Source of the DNA: Rhizomys pruinosus
Taxonomy: Eukaryota > Chordata > Mammalia > Rodentia > Spalacidae
DNA length: 64,000 bases
NCBI GenBank assembly: GCA_009823505.1
Contig: VZQC01007982.1
Span: 5,766,517 to 5,830,516 of the forward strand
Direction: 5' to 3'
Every line of letters starts with the position of its first letter. Position 1 is the stretch's first letter. The notes beneath the pieces were generated by a model. The model had not been told where the DNA came from. It saw only the letters and a list, made by a program, of their open reading frames with translations, and made no database searches. Shown here in pieces: positions 43,492 to 55,145 of this stretch. The translations under genes were made by a program, and so were the position numbers.

Positions 43492-43739
43492 GGGGGCTGG
43501 AGAGATGGCCTAGCGGTTAAGAGCGCCGACCGCTCTTGCAGAGGACCCGGGTTCGATCCCCAGCACCCACATGGCGGCTGAGAACCGTCTGAAACTCCAA
43601 TTCCAGGAGAACTCCAGTTCCAGGGGAATCCGAGACCCTCTTCTGACCTCCGCAGCGTTGCACGACACGGGTGCGCAGACTTGCATGCAGACAGTACATT
43701 CATACACATACAGAAAAAATAAAAATTAATAAAAAAAAA
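43492..43739 (+). mobile_element. B2 SINE, young subfamily
   Basis: Very well kept: A box 'tggcctagcgg', B box 'ggttcgatccc', 17 bp duplication. Flanking repeat 'aaaacttgctata' at about 43478-43490 and 43740-43752. Confidence 0.96.
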
Positions 43740-43752
43740 AAAACTTGCTATA

Positions 43753-44127
43753 GCAGAATATAACTGAAGGGATAGCAAATACTTTTGCTTTGCTAACTGG
43801 ATGAACAGTCCAAGGTCCTGAGATTATATCCCAAGACACTCTATTCCTTAACATTTCTGTAATATGTCTCCAAAGCTCAGTGCTGGAAGCTGCGATTCCA
43901 TGTGTTCAGTCATGGAGAGCTTTGGACTAAAGCTAATCTGGGTTTAATTCCACCATTAACCATGTTAACAATGAATCCAAATCTGCTTCTTTCAGATGGG
44001 GAAGATTAAATGAGACAACACATATCAAGTTCTCATAAACTATAGATACTGTTATGCAATGGGTTTCCATTCTCTCACAGATCTATAAAATATACTCATC
44101 TCTTCTAAAGGAAGGCGTGGGACTAGG
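43753..44127. other. Unique sequence with a possible MIR remnant
   Basis: 'tcagatggggaagattaaat' followed by 'gagacaacacatatcaag' at about 43994-44030 looks like MIR. No gene. Confidence 0.4.
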
Positions 44128-44492
44128 TAGTCCTGGTGGTTTGAATAAGAAATATTCCCCATAGGTTATTGGAGCCCAGGGCCTGCATTCCTGGCACTCT
44201 TTGTAGAGGGTTGGGAGGTGTGGCCTTGCTGGAAGCTGCACATCCCTGGGGGTGGGCTCTTGGAATTCAAAGTCTTGCCCCATTTCCAATGGCTTTTTCT
44301 CTGCTTTGTGTTTGCTGTTGGAGATGTGGGTTCTCTGCCTTTGGCTTCTGCCACCATGCCTGCTGCTTCCTGCCATGCCTCCCCACCACGATGGATGCTC
44401 ATCCCCCGGGAACCATAAACCCAATAATCTCTTCTTATAAGTTGCCTCGGTCGTGGTGTTTCATCACAGCAGCATAAAGTCATACAGTAGTC
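44128..44492 (+). mobile_element. ERVL-MaLR-type solo LTR
   Basis: 'ggaggtgtggccttgctgga', 'ctgggggtgggctcttggaa', 'cctccccaccacgatggatg', 'aataatctcttcttataagt' and 'gtgtttcatcacagcagcat' form a typical rodent MaLR LTR. The frames of about 60-113 codons across it on both strands are not viral genes. Confidence 0.78.
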
Positions 44493-44592
44493 TTGAAAAG
44501 GAGAATTCAGTTGATATTTTATTCATAACTCTCAAGTAATTCGTACATCTTGAGACACATAATACATTTTCCCCTTAAAAGATCACAGAATT

Positions 44593-44832
44593 GGGCTGGA
44601 GAGATGGCCTAGTGGTTAAGAGCGCCGACTGCTCTTGCAGAGGACCCGGGTTCGATCCCCAGCACCCACATGGCAGCCGAGAGCCGTCTGAAACTCCAAT
44701 TCCAGGAGAACTCCAGTTCCAGGGGAGTCTGACGCCCTCTTCTGACCTCCGCGGCTTTGCACGTCACAGGTGCACAGACTTGCATGCAGACAATACATTC
44801 ACACACATACGGAAATAATTAAAATAAAAAAA
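44593..44832 (+). mobile_element. B2 SINE, young subfamily
   Basis: Perfect 16 bp flanking repeat (aaaagatcacagaatt) at 44577-44592 and 44833-44848. Intact A and B boxes and the 17 bp duplication. Among the youngest insertions here. Confidence 0.97.
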
Positions 44833-44894
44833 AAAAGATCACAGAATTATATATAAAACATCTACATTGAAGACCTCTTTAAAAATCTGCTCCA

Positions 44895-44965
44895 AGTCCT
44901 TCATGTTACAGATGAAGGAACTGAGGGGCTAGAAGTGGTTCAATGACTCATTCCAGCTCAATTCA
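44895..44965 (-). mobile_element. MIR remnant
   Basis: 'ttacagatgaaggaactgag' then 'tcaatgactcattccagct' fits the reverse MIR core. Confidence 0.5.
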
Positions 44966-45721
44966 CATATCAGTGTTTATTTAAATGACACGAATTCCCT
45001 AAAATCTTGTCTTTCCTCCATTCTAACATTCTTCTAGCTCCCATATTCAAGTATAAATGTAAAACAGAGACAAATATTAATGCTTTATTGCCACTGGCTT
45101 ATTTTGACTAAACCCCACTTATCTATTTTTAAATATTTTATTTTAATATCCATCTCCACAAGTTACTTGACTTCCTGCCAACCGAGACTGAAATAGCTGC
45201 TTACCATTCCTTTCCCTTTCCAAGTGTTGGGTCCTATAGCTCTCCCTTTTCTGTGTATTATTAAGAAATATTCTGTCTTATCATCCAGTCTAGAAGACTA
45301 AATGGAACTCATATAAACCCACAGAAAACACTCATGTTACCAAGTTCTTGGAATAGGGGCCTCAACTCCTTCATCTCTGACATGAAGTATTTGGAGGCTT
45401 TTTGAACACTGGATGCAGCACCGGCCATGTCCTTGAAAGTCTCCTATAGGTGGGAACAAGTCACCAGTCACCCCTGTCCTCATGCTTCCCAGCAAAGACA
45501 ATACTTGTGTGGACTCATTTTAGGTAACCCTCCCTATGTTCAACACAATCTTTCCACACACTACTCTCTACTAGTGACATAAACACCTAAATCCCATGGG
45601 GACTGAATAATGTGACTTTGCTACTGGAATGTTCTTTTCCTCAAACCTTTATGTAGGTGACCCCTTCCCTGAATTGAACCTTCAGTCTTGTCCACCCCTC
45701 CTAAGAGACCATCTCCCACCA
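44966..45721. other. Unique sequence
   Basis: No gene or clear repeat seen. Confidence 0.4.
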
Positions 45722-46005
45722 TCTGTCTCAGTACATTTTCTGCTGCTGTAACATAATGCCACAGGATGGGTCATTTATGAAGCCTCTCCTTCATACCCTG
45801 TGATGATGGAGTCACTGTATGTTGAGTGAAGATGCTCGTATGCCTAGGTCCCCCTCTTCTGGTCCCATCATGGTGGCCCACTGTGACCTCATCTATTCCT
45901 AATTATTAACTCTGAGAGGCTCCACTCCAAATCCCATCAGCATATTAATTTGGGGATTACGTTTCCAACACATGGACTTTGGGGAGACACAGTCAAACCA
46001 CAGCA
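45722..46005 (-). mobile_element. MLT1/MaLR-like old LTR
   Basis: 'ttttctgctgctgtaacata', 'ccacaggatgggtcatttat', 'gattacgtttccaacacatg' and 'ttggggagacacagtcaaac' follow the reverse complement of old mammalian MaLR LTRs. Confidence 0.65.
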
Positions 46006-46019
46006 CCACCCCATCTGTG

Positions 46020-46150
46020 TCACATTCTGCTGTGATACAGCAGAAACGTGTATCATCTGTGCTTGATCGGAACATCAGCTCCATGAGAACAGACTCCTGC
46101 TCACCACCACGTGCCATGTCCTGGAGCAGAGTACTCACTAAATAAGCAAA
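46020..46150 (+). mobile_element. L2-like 3' fragment
   Basis: 'gctccatgagaacagactcc' to 'gtactcactaaataagc' has the order of an L2 3' end. Confidence 0.4.
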
Positions 46151-46189
46151 TTTTCATGTCTGTCCTTCAGATGCGCCCCCCAGGATGGG

Positions 46190-46560
46190 TCACACTCTGG
46201 TTTGAATACTAGCTTGAATACTAGCTTCACTTTCTTTTTTTTTTTTAACATTTTTTTTTTATTGATGCATTGTGCATTTCATACATCATTTTCCAATTCA
46301 GTTCAGGCATATTTCCCCTTCCCTTCCCCCCACCCCCACCCCAACCGAGATCATGCATTCTGCCATAACTGTCCTGCATATTTCTCTCAGTTTTTTTTTC
46401 ATTTTTTAGTTATAAGTGATAATCCATGCTTCACTTTCTAACTGGGTACATGTAGGCAAATTATTTAAACATAATGAATTTCTCAACTCTTAGTCTACAA
46501 GATTATTATGATAATCAAATGAAATAAAGGTATGTGATCTGTTTAGCACAGGGCTGTACA
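46190..46560 (+). mobile_element. MIR SINE, interrupted
   Basis: 'tggtttgaatactagcttga' before and 'ggcaaattatttaaacataa' with 'aatcaaatgaaataaagg' after the LINE insert resemble MIR halves. Confidence 0.5.
46236..46427 (-). mobile_element. 5'-truncated LINE 3' end (young family, copy 3)
   Basis: Same 3' end as at 4513 and 13159: 'attgatgcattgtgcatttc', 'ccaattcagttcaggcatat', a C-rich complement of the purine tract and 'tcatgcattctgccataact'. A perfect 12 bp repeat (gcttcactttct) lies at 46224-46235 and 46428-46439. Confidence 0.82.
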
Positions 46561-46638
46561 CACACATACATGATATCTAACAAGCAACAATTATTACTAT
46601 TATTTCCATAAGTATGGAGAATATTAAGAAATAGAGAG

Positions 46639-46787
46639 CCAGGTGTGGTGGCACACACTTTAATCCCAGCACTCGGGAGGCAGAAGCAGGTGGATCTGTT
46701 TGAGGTCAAGGCCAGCCTGGTCTACAGTGCGAGCTTCAGGCCAGCTGGGACTAAAGGGAGACCCTGTCTCAAAAATACCAAAAAAAA
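46639..46787 (+). mobile_element. B1 SINE
   Basis: 'gccaggtgtggtggcacaca' start, 'gagaccctgtctcaaaaat' end. Confidence 0.93.
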
Positions 46788-47700
46788 AAAGAAACAATGT
46801 TTGATTAAAAATAATAACATGCTTATTAAACATTATTAAAACAATGAGTTTAACTCAAGGGATTAACCATGAAGGTAACATTTTAAAATAATTAAATTCT
46901 TCTTTAACTGACTCTTAATATTGACTAAAGCATCATCCATTTCTATAAGGATCCCTAATTTGCCTTTTTCGATGCTTTCTCATTACAATAATTCATTATT
47001 TGAGGCTGTTCCTCTTCTCTAATCCATTGGCGTCCATTTGGAAAAGCTGTAGTAAAAAAACTTCAAGTATGACTTTTAAACTAATTTTTGCAAATATATA
47101 CTAGCAATGTCTTTCTATTTAAATAATCTAGAGAAAATGTTAGTTACTGTTTCTTCTGCCACTGAACAGCTTTACCTAGCAATTTCTAAGGACCCTAAGA
47201 AAACCTCTACTCTTAGAGGGCTAGAAATGTGATGAAGAGGAGACAATCCCTTTTTTTCCTTTTATTACACCTTGGTTCTCCCACAGTGAATGTTTTCATG
47301 CAAAACCCATTTCTCCTGACGCCTGGGTAGATGGTTAAATCAAAGGAGCAATAAATAGTGCCTGGCTGTTTGCCACCAGCTTGCTGGGGCCTGAGGAAGG
47401 AAGGCAGGCTCATTTGCCCCATGCGTCCACCCCCTCCCTCCCTTCCTTCACCTTGGGTCTTTTCCTTCCTTAACTACATCTGGTCTAGACTCCGCTTGGC
47501 CAGCAGAAAGCTTTGGCAACTGCTCCCGAGCAAGGTCAGCCAGAATCTTTGTGCTGTGTACTTCATGATCAGCTACAGTTTGAAGAGATAAAGTGAGGGA
47601 TGGCTCATGCAGACACGGAATTGAAGTTGAAAAGTAACTTCCATCCTGAAACAGAGAGTAAAAGCTCCATCACATTTCTGGTCTTCAGACCTTCAATCTG
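46788..47700. other. Unique sequence
   Basis: No gene recognised. GC rises at about 47330-47600, where a short frame has no known domain. Confidence 0.4.
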
Positions 47701-47815
47701 AAAAAAAAAAAAAAACCTGGAACTGGGGTTCCAATGTGTGGGTGCTGGGAACCAAATCAGGTCCTCTACAAGAGCATCCAGTGCTCTTAGTCACTGAGCC
47801 ATCTCTCCAACTCCC
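47701..47815 (-). mobile_element. B2 SINE, 3'-truncated head
   Basis: The minus strand reads 'ggagttggagagatggctca' to 'ggaaccccagttccagg', then an abrupt A run on the plus strand. The B2 3' half is missing. Confidence 0.75.
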
Positions 47816-48017
47816 ATTGGGTTCTCTTATAAAACATAAAAACTCTGAAGGTATTAAAATCAGAGAAAGAGAAGCTAGGCAAATGAATATTGGTCTTGTC
47901 AGAGTAATTGTGTAACTACACAGTCGTCTTTCTCTACCTCATTATTTAGAATAATATAGAGGTTGGTTCAATAATTATGTTTATTTTCTTTAAAACTAAA
48001 ATGAATAATGACTACTT

Positions 48018-48021
48018 TTGT

Positions 48022-48062
<41 letters not shown>
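48018..48062 (+). repeat. (GT)n microsatellite
   Basis: About 20 uninterrupted gt units at the tail side of the B4 on the minus strand. Confidence 0.97.
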
Positions 48063-48063
<1 letters not shown>

Positions 48064-48089
48064 CATGTGTGGAGGTTTTTTGGCCCATG

Positions 48090-48358
48090 TGTGCCATACT
48101 ACACTTACCTAAGTCATAGGTCAGTTTTTCTGTTAGCTCTTACCTATTTTGTTTGCGACAAGGTTCTTTGCCCTGTGTACACTAAGCTAGCTGGCCAGCA
48201 AGCTTCCGAAGACTCTCCTGCCTCTATCTCCCATCTCTGTGAAGTCACATTGAGATTATAGACTTTGTGCTACTGTGTTTGTCTTTCACAAAGATTCTAG
48301 GTCAGGCCTGCATGGCAAGGACTTTTACCCACCGAAGTCATCTCCCCAGCCCACACTA
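48090..48358 (-). mobile_element. B4-type SINE
   Basis: The minus strand begins 'tgggctggggagatgacttc' and shows a diverged 7SL-like middle and a CA/GT end. Confidence 0.65.
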
Positions 48359-48445
48359 TTTCTATCCAAGGCCTGAGTTCTCCCTTCAAACCTCAACTAA
48401 CGGTGGTACCTGAGGGAGAACTGATAATTGAAAATATTTACTCTA

Positions 48446-48602
48446 GGGCTGGTGAGATGGTTTAGTAGATAAAGGCAGTTTCTGCCAAGTCTGATGACAT
48501 GAGTTCAATCCCCAGAACCTATATGGTAGAAGACGAGAACAGACTCCACAGAAGCAACATGGCACCCATACACCCATACACACTAAATCAGTAAATCAAT
48601 AA
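48446..48602 (+). mobile_element. B3-type SINE
   Basis: 'agggctggtgagatggttta', 'tctgccaagtctgatgacat', 'gttcaatccccagaacctat'. This is the B3 interbox sequence. Confidence 0.75.
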
Positions 48603-48604
48603 AT

Positions 48605-49080
48605 CAGTATATAGTCTCCCAAGGCTCAGGAGCCATTGCAAAAGATGGAGGAGATTGTCAGAGCCAGAGGGGGTGGATGACCACGAGGAAACAGAGCCTT
48701 CCAGTCAGCTGCTCAGTTACTCATCTGAACTCTCAGCAATGTGACACCAGGCACAAGCCCTATGTAAGTTCAAACCAGACAAACCCCCAGCATAGACATG
48801 GAAAAGTGGTAAGAAATTCCAACCTAACCTAAGAATTTTGGCAACAGATGGCTCTTGGGAGCGGGAGAGACAGACTTACCGGGAAGGGAATCTTGATGGG
48901 CACAATGGATGGACCAACACTGAAGGACATTTGTGGACACAAATCAGGCTCAGTGGGCCATATTATACATATATAAGAGAGTACATTAAATTGGGGAGGT
49001 GCAGATAGGGGAAGAGACCTCAATACTCAAACTATATTGTATGAAAATTGCACAGATTCAAAAAATAAAATTAAAAAATT
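48605..49080 (+). mobile_element. L1 (Lx-type) 3'UTR
   Basis: 'caaggctcaggagccattgc', 'ggtggatgaccacgaggaaa', 'aggcacaagccctatgtaag', 'acaacactgaaggaca'-like text and the end 'atattgtatgaaaattgcac' then 'aaaaaataaaat' follow the rodent Lx 3'UTR. Confidence 0.82.
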
Positions 49081-50059
49081 AAATGTTTAAATATTAATAT
49101 ATACTCTATATTAACTATAATTTATTTTACTTAATTGTGTCTTAATCTTCCTTTTATTTCAGATAAGCAGTAATACACTTCAAGATCATCCAATCCAGTC
49201 CCAGAGTTTGGTGATCAAAGACTCAACTTGGACGTGTGGGCATCTGACTACTTACCTGTGAGTAAACTTTGTTTCTTCAAGTTCTGGGTTGTAGTAATTA
49301 CACAGCCTCTGGCCTGGTCTGCTGAATCTTCCACTTAGAAGCACAGTGTGAAGAACCAGTCTTCCTGCCATACTTTTTCTAGTTTATTTACCACTCAGTG
49401 AATCAGGTAGACTCTATGAAAGCTTGGAGGTCTATTTTCCTATTTTTTAATCTGTCTTTATGCTTTATTTCTCTTTCTTGCATATGTAATTTCTTAACAC
49501 AATCCCTAATCAGTAATGAATCTTCACTTCCTATGCATAATATTTTCTCCTTGAGGCAATAAAGAGGATGAGTCAGCCATGCTTGGGAGGTCAGTAAACT
49601 CATCTTTATCCAACTGTAAGTGATTTCAGGAGAAGTAACAACCTTCTCTTTCAATAAGTCTACCCACAGGAGGGCCAACAGAGGAGTAGAAAGAGGGGCT
49701 TTCTAGTTGGGGGGTGGCAGATGGAGAGACCAAAGGAAGCTGAGTTTGGCCTCAATAGGAAAAAGAGCTTTCAGGAATTTAGCCCAGTTCTCAGGCAATT
49801 ATTGTTTCAGGATTATGTCAATTGCTTCCTACTCCTCCCCTTCCTTTTTCTCTTTCTTTTCTTTCTTATTTCCTTGGTTCTCCCTTAGCCGAAACTCGTG
49901 ACTTTTTTTTTTTTCCAAATGTGTGATTGTTAGCAAAAAAAAGGCTATCAGAGTTTTGCAGACCTCCTTCTCTGTGTACCTCCACCCCTTTGTCCAGACA
50001 AGCTTGGAGATACCAGCTTTCTTCAAGTCCACGCCCCTAAACTTTCCTCTTTATGGTCT

Positions 50060-50440
50060 GAGAGTAGCTAGCTAGGAAAGCAATGGCCGCTGTCTGGAAG
50101 GTACCGGCAAATGCCACTGACACTTGTTTGGGGGAATTTGACCAAATTGCTATCTATAGAAAATGAGAAGTTTGAAGGATAAAGGAAAGGGGTCTGCAAG
50201 CCCTGAATGGCCTAGCTGGGCTGTTCCAGTGAACGATGGCCAGTGGCCAGCCTAGGTGCCTCCTATTAATTTTTCAGTCAGCTAATGGGCTTGAAGAAAT
50301 AGACCATTTCCCTAGGAGCATGTGAAGGAGGTGCTTTGAGTTGTAAGCACCTAGCAGCCTTTGCTCTTATTTTAGAGCAGCACAAATGGGAAACTTTATA
50401 ACCATCGTGGGCCAATATTTTTAGAATCAGTTAAAGCTGT
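50060..50440. promoter_or_regulatory. Candidate conserved non-coding block
   Basis: Repeat-free, balanced composition with 'ttgaccaaattgctatctat', 'cctattaatttttcagtcag' and 'taaccatcgtgggccaatat'. Enhancer-like texture only. Confidence 0.25.
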
Positions 50441-51299
50441 AGATGGAAAAAGAAGTTTGGGAACTTTTTTTTCTTCCATTTTCCTTGAGTTTTGCAGAAT
50501 GAGCTTCCCTGGACACCTTTAGCAAAGTGTTCTGCCTCTTATTTAATTCAAATTTGCTGCAACTTTTTATAGTAGGATTTGAAGAGACCATTCTTAAACT
50601 ATGATGCTTCTCTGTGGATTTCCGGGAGTGGTTCTAGAACTAGATTCTGAAGGGACAAGGCCTGGAACCCACTCTCTGATATGGGAGTCTTCCCTCATAG
50701 AAGCTGCTCCCAGGGTCCTTGTCCTGAGATACAAGGCAGGTCCACAGTGAGCTGGCGTGTAGCCTTGTTTGACTAGAGATTGAGGAGACTCAAGAACACA
50801 GGTTCCAAGGGTCTTCCGAGCATTCTGGAAACCTTTGTGGTTAGGAGAGTAAGAAAGCAATCCAGCTCCCCACATGGAGACTTGGATAAATGATGGGGTT
50901 TCCCTGGCCAAGGAATTGCACCTGGCCTTCAGCGGACCCTGATCTGGCACAGTCACTTACTGAAGAGACTGTTGGATGGATGGGTGGAGGAGAGGCACAG
51001 TGACAAGGAGAAGAGCGGAGGAGCTAGGAGCTGCATCTAAAATTCCTCCCCAGCCTTCCCACTTCCTTCAGCACAGCGGGGTATGCAGCAGCGACCAGGG
51101 AATGACTGAGCTACTTAGCTCTGAAACAAAACTATCAGACCTCTCATCTAATGTGATATGATCTGACTCCACACACTTCTCAACTCTGCTTCAGGTTGAC
51201 CCTTTCTCCTAACTCAGTGCCGCAATCTTCCAGTAAGATTTAAGTCCAGCAAACATCATACCTGGGGGGAAAGTGAGACATTTCCCTCCTGACTATTCT

Positions 51300-51620
51300 C
51301 TATATCCCAAGTTTAAAAATGCCAAATTAAATCTAGATTTTTTTTAATTGACATTTCTGAGAGGAAAGGGCAGTTGCATTCCCTGAAAGAGTTATTTTAG
51401 GCTAAACTTATTACTTGGGGAGTTTCCCCTCCTTTTTCCTAATTCTAAACATGAAGTCCATTATTCATTCTAACACCAGCCTTTAAGAGCTGTAGACAAA
51501 TGGAATCTGAATAGTCACGCCAGTGTGGTACAAATGAACTGTGATCTCAGGATGCTGTCTGCTTTGCTGACAGGGAAAAAGAGTGGTTTAATATCTTTGG
51601 CGGAAAACACTTTCTTAAAG
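51300..51620. promoter_or_regulatory. Candidate conserved non-coding block
   Basis: Repeat-free block with 'gccaaattaaatctagattt', 'tttaattgacattt' and 'cattattcattctaac'. Weak. Confidence 0.22.
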
Positions 51621-51895
51621 AAGGATGGAGAAAGCCAACATTAATATTGAGTCCTGTTATTTAATAACTAAAAATGATATACTGTGGATGGGGCCATCCT
51701 AAAATTAGGAGAAAGTGTGTTTATCAAATCCAGAGAATGCAGAAGAGGAGTGAAGGCCAACATATCAGGCTTTAAGGGAAAGAACCTTTCTAAGAGCATT
51801 TTCTTTAAGATCTTCAAAGAATTTCCCTCATATGTATAAAATGACTGTGATTTTTTAACTTGATTTTTATCACTGATTTACAAAATTTATAAATG

Positions 51896-52225
51896 CAGGT
51901 GGTCCCTGACTTACAATGGCTCCATTTAGGATTTTTTTTTTTTTTTTTACTTCACAATGGTGCAAAAACCTTATGCATTCTTTAGAAACTGTTTCGAATT
52001 TTGGATTTGGATCTTTTCCCAGGCTAGCAATATGCAGTCTGATACTCTGGCAATGCCTGGTACCAGGGCTCCAGTTGGAGCTGCATTTGATGAGTGTGAA
52101 CAACTGATGCGTGAGAGTGGACTGAAGCTCTGATGCCTGGGAGGTCAGGTGAAGTGAATGCATTTTCAGTTTACGACAGCTTTATAAGGACATAACGGAG
52201 TGTAAATCAAGGAGCATTATCTAAA
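51896..52225 (+). mobile_element. Tigger/pogo-like non-autonomous DNA transposon
   Basis: Left end 'caggtggtccctgacttaca' and right end 'ggagtgtaaatcaaggagca' pair as diverged terminal inverted repeats. The interior 'gatcttttcccaggctagca' and 'gaatgcattttcagtttacg' matches an old mammalian element of this type. No transposase frame. Confidence 0.65.
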
Positions 52226-53831
52226 GACATTTGTCATAGTGAGAGACTCTGGGGGGCTTTTCAAAGGCCTCCCCACATAACTGGCTAATGGTTTATAAAT
52301 TAAAGATGTAATTAGAAGTTGAAGCTGGTGAGGGAGTTTCCACTACCACCAGCAGCTTCCTCAAACATACATTCTCCATTATTTCTGATTTATTCCTCTG
52401 ACAGACATATCTGGAATCAGATCTTCTCCACCCCAGGTGCTATTTTGGAACTGGGCTCACGAGTCTAGTATTCTTTCCTATAAAATAAACTCCTTTAAAA
52501 ACTCGATGCAATGGAAAACTTGGTGAATCCAGTAATGTGCTCACTGACGTAAATTGCGATGTCTGATACTCTTTATTTATATTTCATTGGCCTCATCTTG
52601 GCAAAGGGTCACAATATTTTAAATTTCTCTGCCCTCTCATCCACCTATAATGCATCATTATGTGGTTTAGAGGCAAAACACTGCAATGTACTGCCTATAT
52701 CTGTCATTTCTCTTTTCTGAAAATCACTTTTAAAAGTAGCATCGAATTTCCTCTATATTAATTCTGTTTTTCAGGTAGCGTTAAAACAAAAAAGGGGAGC
52801 ATAGCTATAGTTTCGAAGGTATTGAAATGAGAAGCAAAGGGAGGCTGCCATTGCAGTTTTATGGGATGTTCATAAAGATGGAAACCTAGAGATGGGGAGC
52901 TCTTTTTCCATTCAGATAGTGCAGTGTCAGGCACATCAACTCTCCCTGGGACAGGGCCCTGCCACAATCCCAGCCCCAACTTCTTACAGTTAATCTCATA
53001 GTCTGTTTTGCAAAGGAGACCTTCCAAATAACTGTGAGGTCCCACAAACCCCAGATCTCCCCAGAAATGGACACAGATGAACACCCATGATTTAGCTTCT
53101 TGTCAAAAGCTAATTAATTGAGCAAAGCACAGAAATGGCCAAAGTGTGAAGTGTGATTTATTTTTTTAAGATTTTTTTAGAACGAACTCAGCTTATTTTC
53201 TTAAGTGAACCCCACTTAAGTGAAATAATAAATCAGTGTGCCAAAGCACAAATGAACATAAACAGGAGATTCATTTTTACTTCATTAATAAACATCAAGT
53301 ATGGAGTTACCCTATTAGCAAGAAAGCTGAACCCTCCTGACAGGAAACGGCTCCTGGTAAGACTTACTAGGCGAATATAAGTCCATCCAGACCATCACAC
53401 AATCATTTCATCATTGAGGTCCTTGCTCCCATCTCCCCTTTTAATCCACGTATGATGAGTCTATCATGATTAAAAACACACTGTGAGGCCGGATCACCTG
53501 ACTGTAAAGCCCGAGTCTACTTTTAACTAGCAATACAACCTTGGGTAAAAAACTTACTTTCTCTGAGTCTTGATATTTCTGTCTATAAAAAGGGAACAGT
53601 TATTAAATAAAATATTTTAAAAGGAAAACCCAAATCATATACTAAAACCCATGTTTTACTCATTTATATTTAACACTTAGAAAACAAAGCAAGGGAGACC
53701 CTAAAATTACTAAAATAGTTAAATAGCTCTTAAGCTTGCCTATGAATGTACATAGTTTAAAAAATTAAATCACAAACCATTTCTACATTTCTTTAATAAG
53801 CTTCAATTTTAATCATCTTGTATTTTTTTAA
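52226..53831. other. Unique sequence with an MIR remnant
   Basis: An MIR-like part is visible at about 53495-53620 ('caatacaaccttgggtaaaa'). No gene; a 108-codon minus-strand frame at 52758-53084 lacks a known domain. Confidence 0.4.
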
Positions 53832-53845
53832 AAGTAGAGAAAATA

Positions 53846-53994
53846 GCCAGGCGTGGTGGCGCACGCCTTTAATCCTAGCACTTGGGAGGCAGAGGCAGGC
53901 GGAGCTTTGTGAGTTCAAGGCCAGTCTGGTCTACAGAGTGAGTTCCAGGACAGTTGGGGCTACAGAGAGACCCTGTCTCAAAAAGACCAAAAGA
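53846..53994 (+). mobile_element. B1 SINE (full length)
   Basis: A perfect 14 bp repeat (aaaagtagagaaaa) lies at 53832-53845 and about 53995-54008. Little diverged. Confidence 0.95.
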
Positions 53995-54008
53995 AAAAGT
54001 AGAGAAAA

Positions 54009-54625
54009 CAAAGTTGTTACAAGGACTTACAGTGGTATTAATAAATTTCCCAGAACTCTGCTTGGTACACGGTTAGTACTTCATAACTTTTGGCTAAGTA
54101 CATTTCTCTATTTAAATTAAACTAGTATGGGGTCCTTTATGAGCTCGCACTTGGAGCTTATCACTGAGCTGGAACTGGCACATGGTTGGTCCTCCATGAA
54201 GAGCATCAGTAAGGACTCAAACCAGCCACTGGAAATCCGTGATGCCCTGAGAATGAGTTTTCTTACAAAGAGTGCTTATTGTTGTTGTTGTATTTTAAGT
54301 TTTGGATTGGAATGTTCTTTGGGATTTGTGTGTTTTCCATTTCTCCAAGGCCACCAATCCCCAAATATTTACCTCTTTAACCCTTAAAAACATTTGCATT
54401 TGTCATGCCTGGCATTGACAAATGATCACACAACATAACAACACCCCGAGGGTTAGCAGCAGTTTTCTGGCTGGTGGAAGTGAGATGAGATGAGGAGTGC
54501 AAGATGAACCACTTCTCCATGATTCTCTACCTGCACTCTTCCATTCCCCAACTGTTCCTATTTCTACACTAGAAGTCAGGAAAGGAAATGGGAAACATAT
54601 AGGTGGACTGAATATTATTTGCAAA
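54009..54625. other. Unique sequence
   Basis: No gene recognised. Confidence 0.4.
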
Positions 54626-54638
54626 GAAGTGCAATTTA

Positions 54639-54786
54639 TTTATTTATTTATTTATTTATTTTGAGACAGGGTTTCAACTGTAGCTCCAGCTGGCCTGGAA
54701 CTCACTCTATAGACCAGGCTGGCCTTGATCCACCTGCCTCTGCCTCCTGAGTGCTAGGATTAAAGGCATGCACCACCACACCCAGA
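54639..54786 (-). mobile_element. B1 SINE with (TTTA)n tail
   Basis: Minus-strand B1. The tail is (ttta)n at 54639-54661. 'agaagt.caattt' lies on both sides. Confidence 0.9.
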
Positions 54787-54797
54787 AGTACAATTTT

Positions 54798-55144
54798 TAA
54801 TGTCAGTATTGACAAGACAACTTTGATTATGACAAGCGAAGTTATGATCAGGACAGTAAATACTAAAATCGTGGCTGTTTAAAAACGGTTTGTCACTGAT
54901 GGTTTCTCACTAGCCCTGGAGGAACAGGGGACACCAGTCCACGTCACTGTCACTCATTCTCGAGGACTGCTTCTGACACCATTGGAAACCATTGCGACCA
55001 TTTTTGTCAGAAAAGAGATCTCTGAAAGGTCTTCCATCAGCAAGTTGACAGTGTGCAATACTTCTGCTTGAAGCTTATTGGCTGGAAATAGTCATATGAC
55101 CCCACTTGGCCACAAAAGGCCAGAAAGCATATTGTAAATATATT
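54798..55144. other. Unique sequence
   Basis: No repeat recognised. GC-moderate, no frame of interest. Confidence 0.4.
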
Positions 55145-55145
55145 T

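Larger units (their letters stand above)
49081..51895. other. Unique stretch free of rodent SINEs
   Basis: No B1, B2 or B4 for about 2.8 kb. A 120-codon minus-strand frame at 50594-50956 has no recognisable domain. Confidence 0.5.

Noticed and set aside
44128..44492. Frames of 60-113 codons in the MaLR LTR as viral genes
   Set aside because: LTRs of this group carry no coding sequence, and frames on both strands overlap without domains.
50594..50956. 120-codon minus-strand frame in unique sequence
   Set aside because: No known motif. Length is within chance for 64 kb on six frames. Conservation could reopen it.
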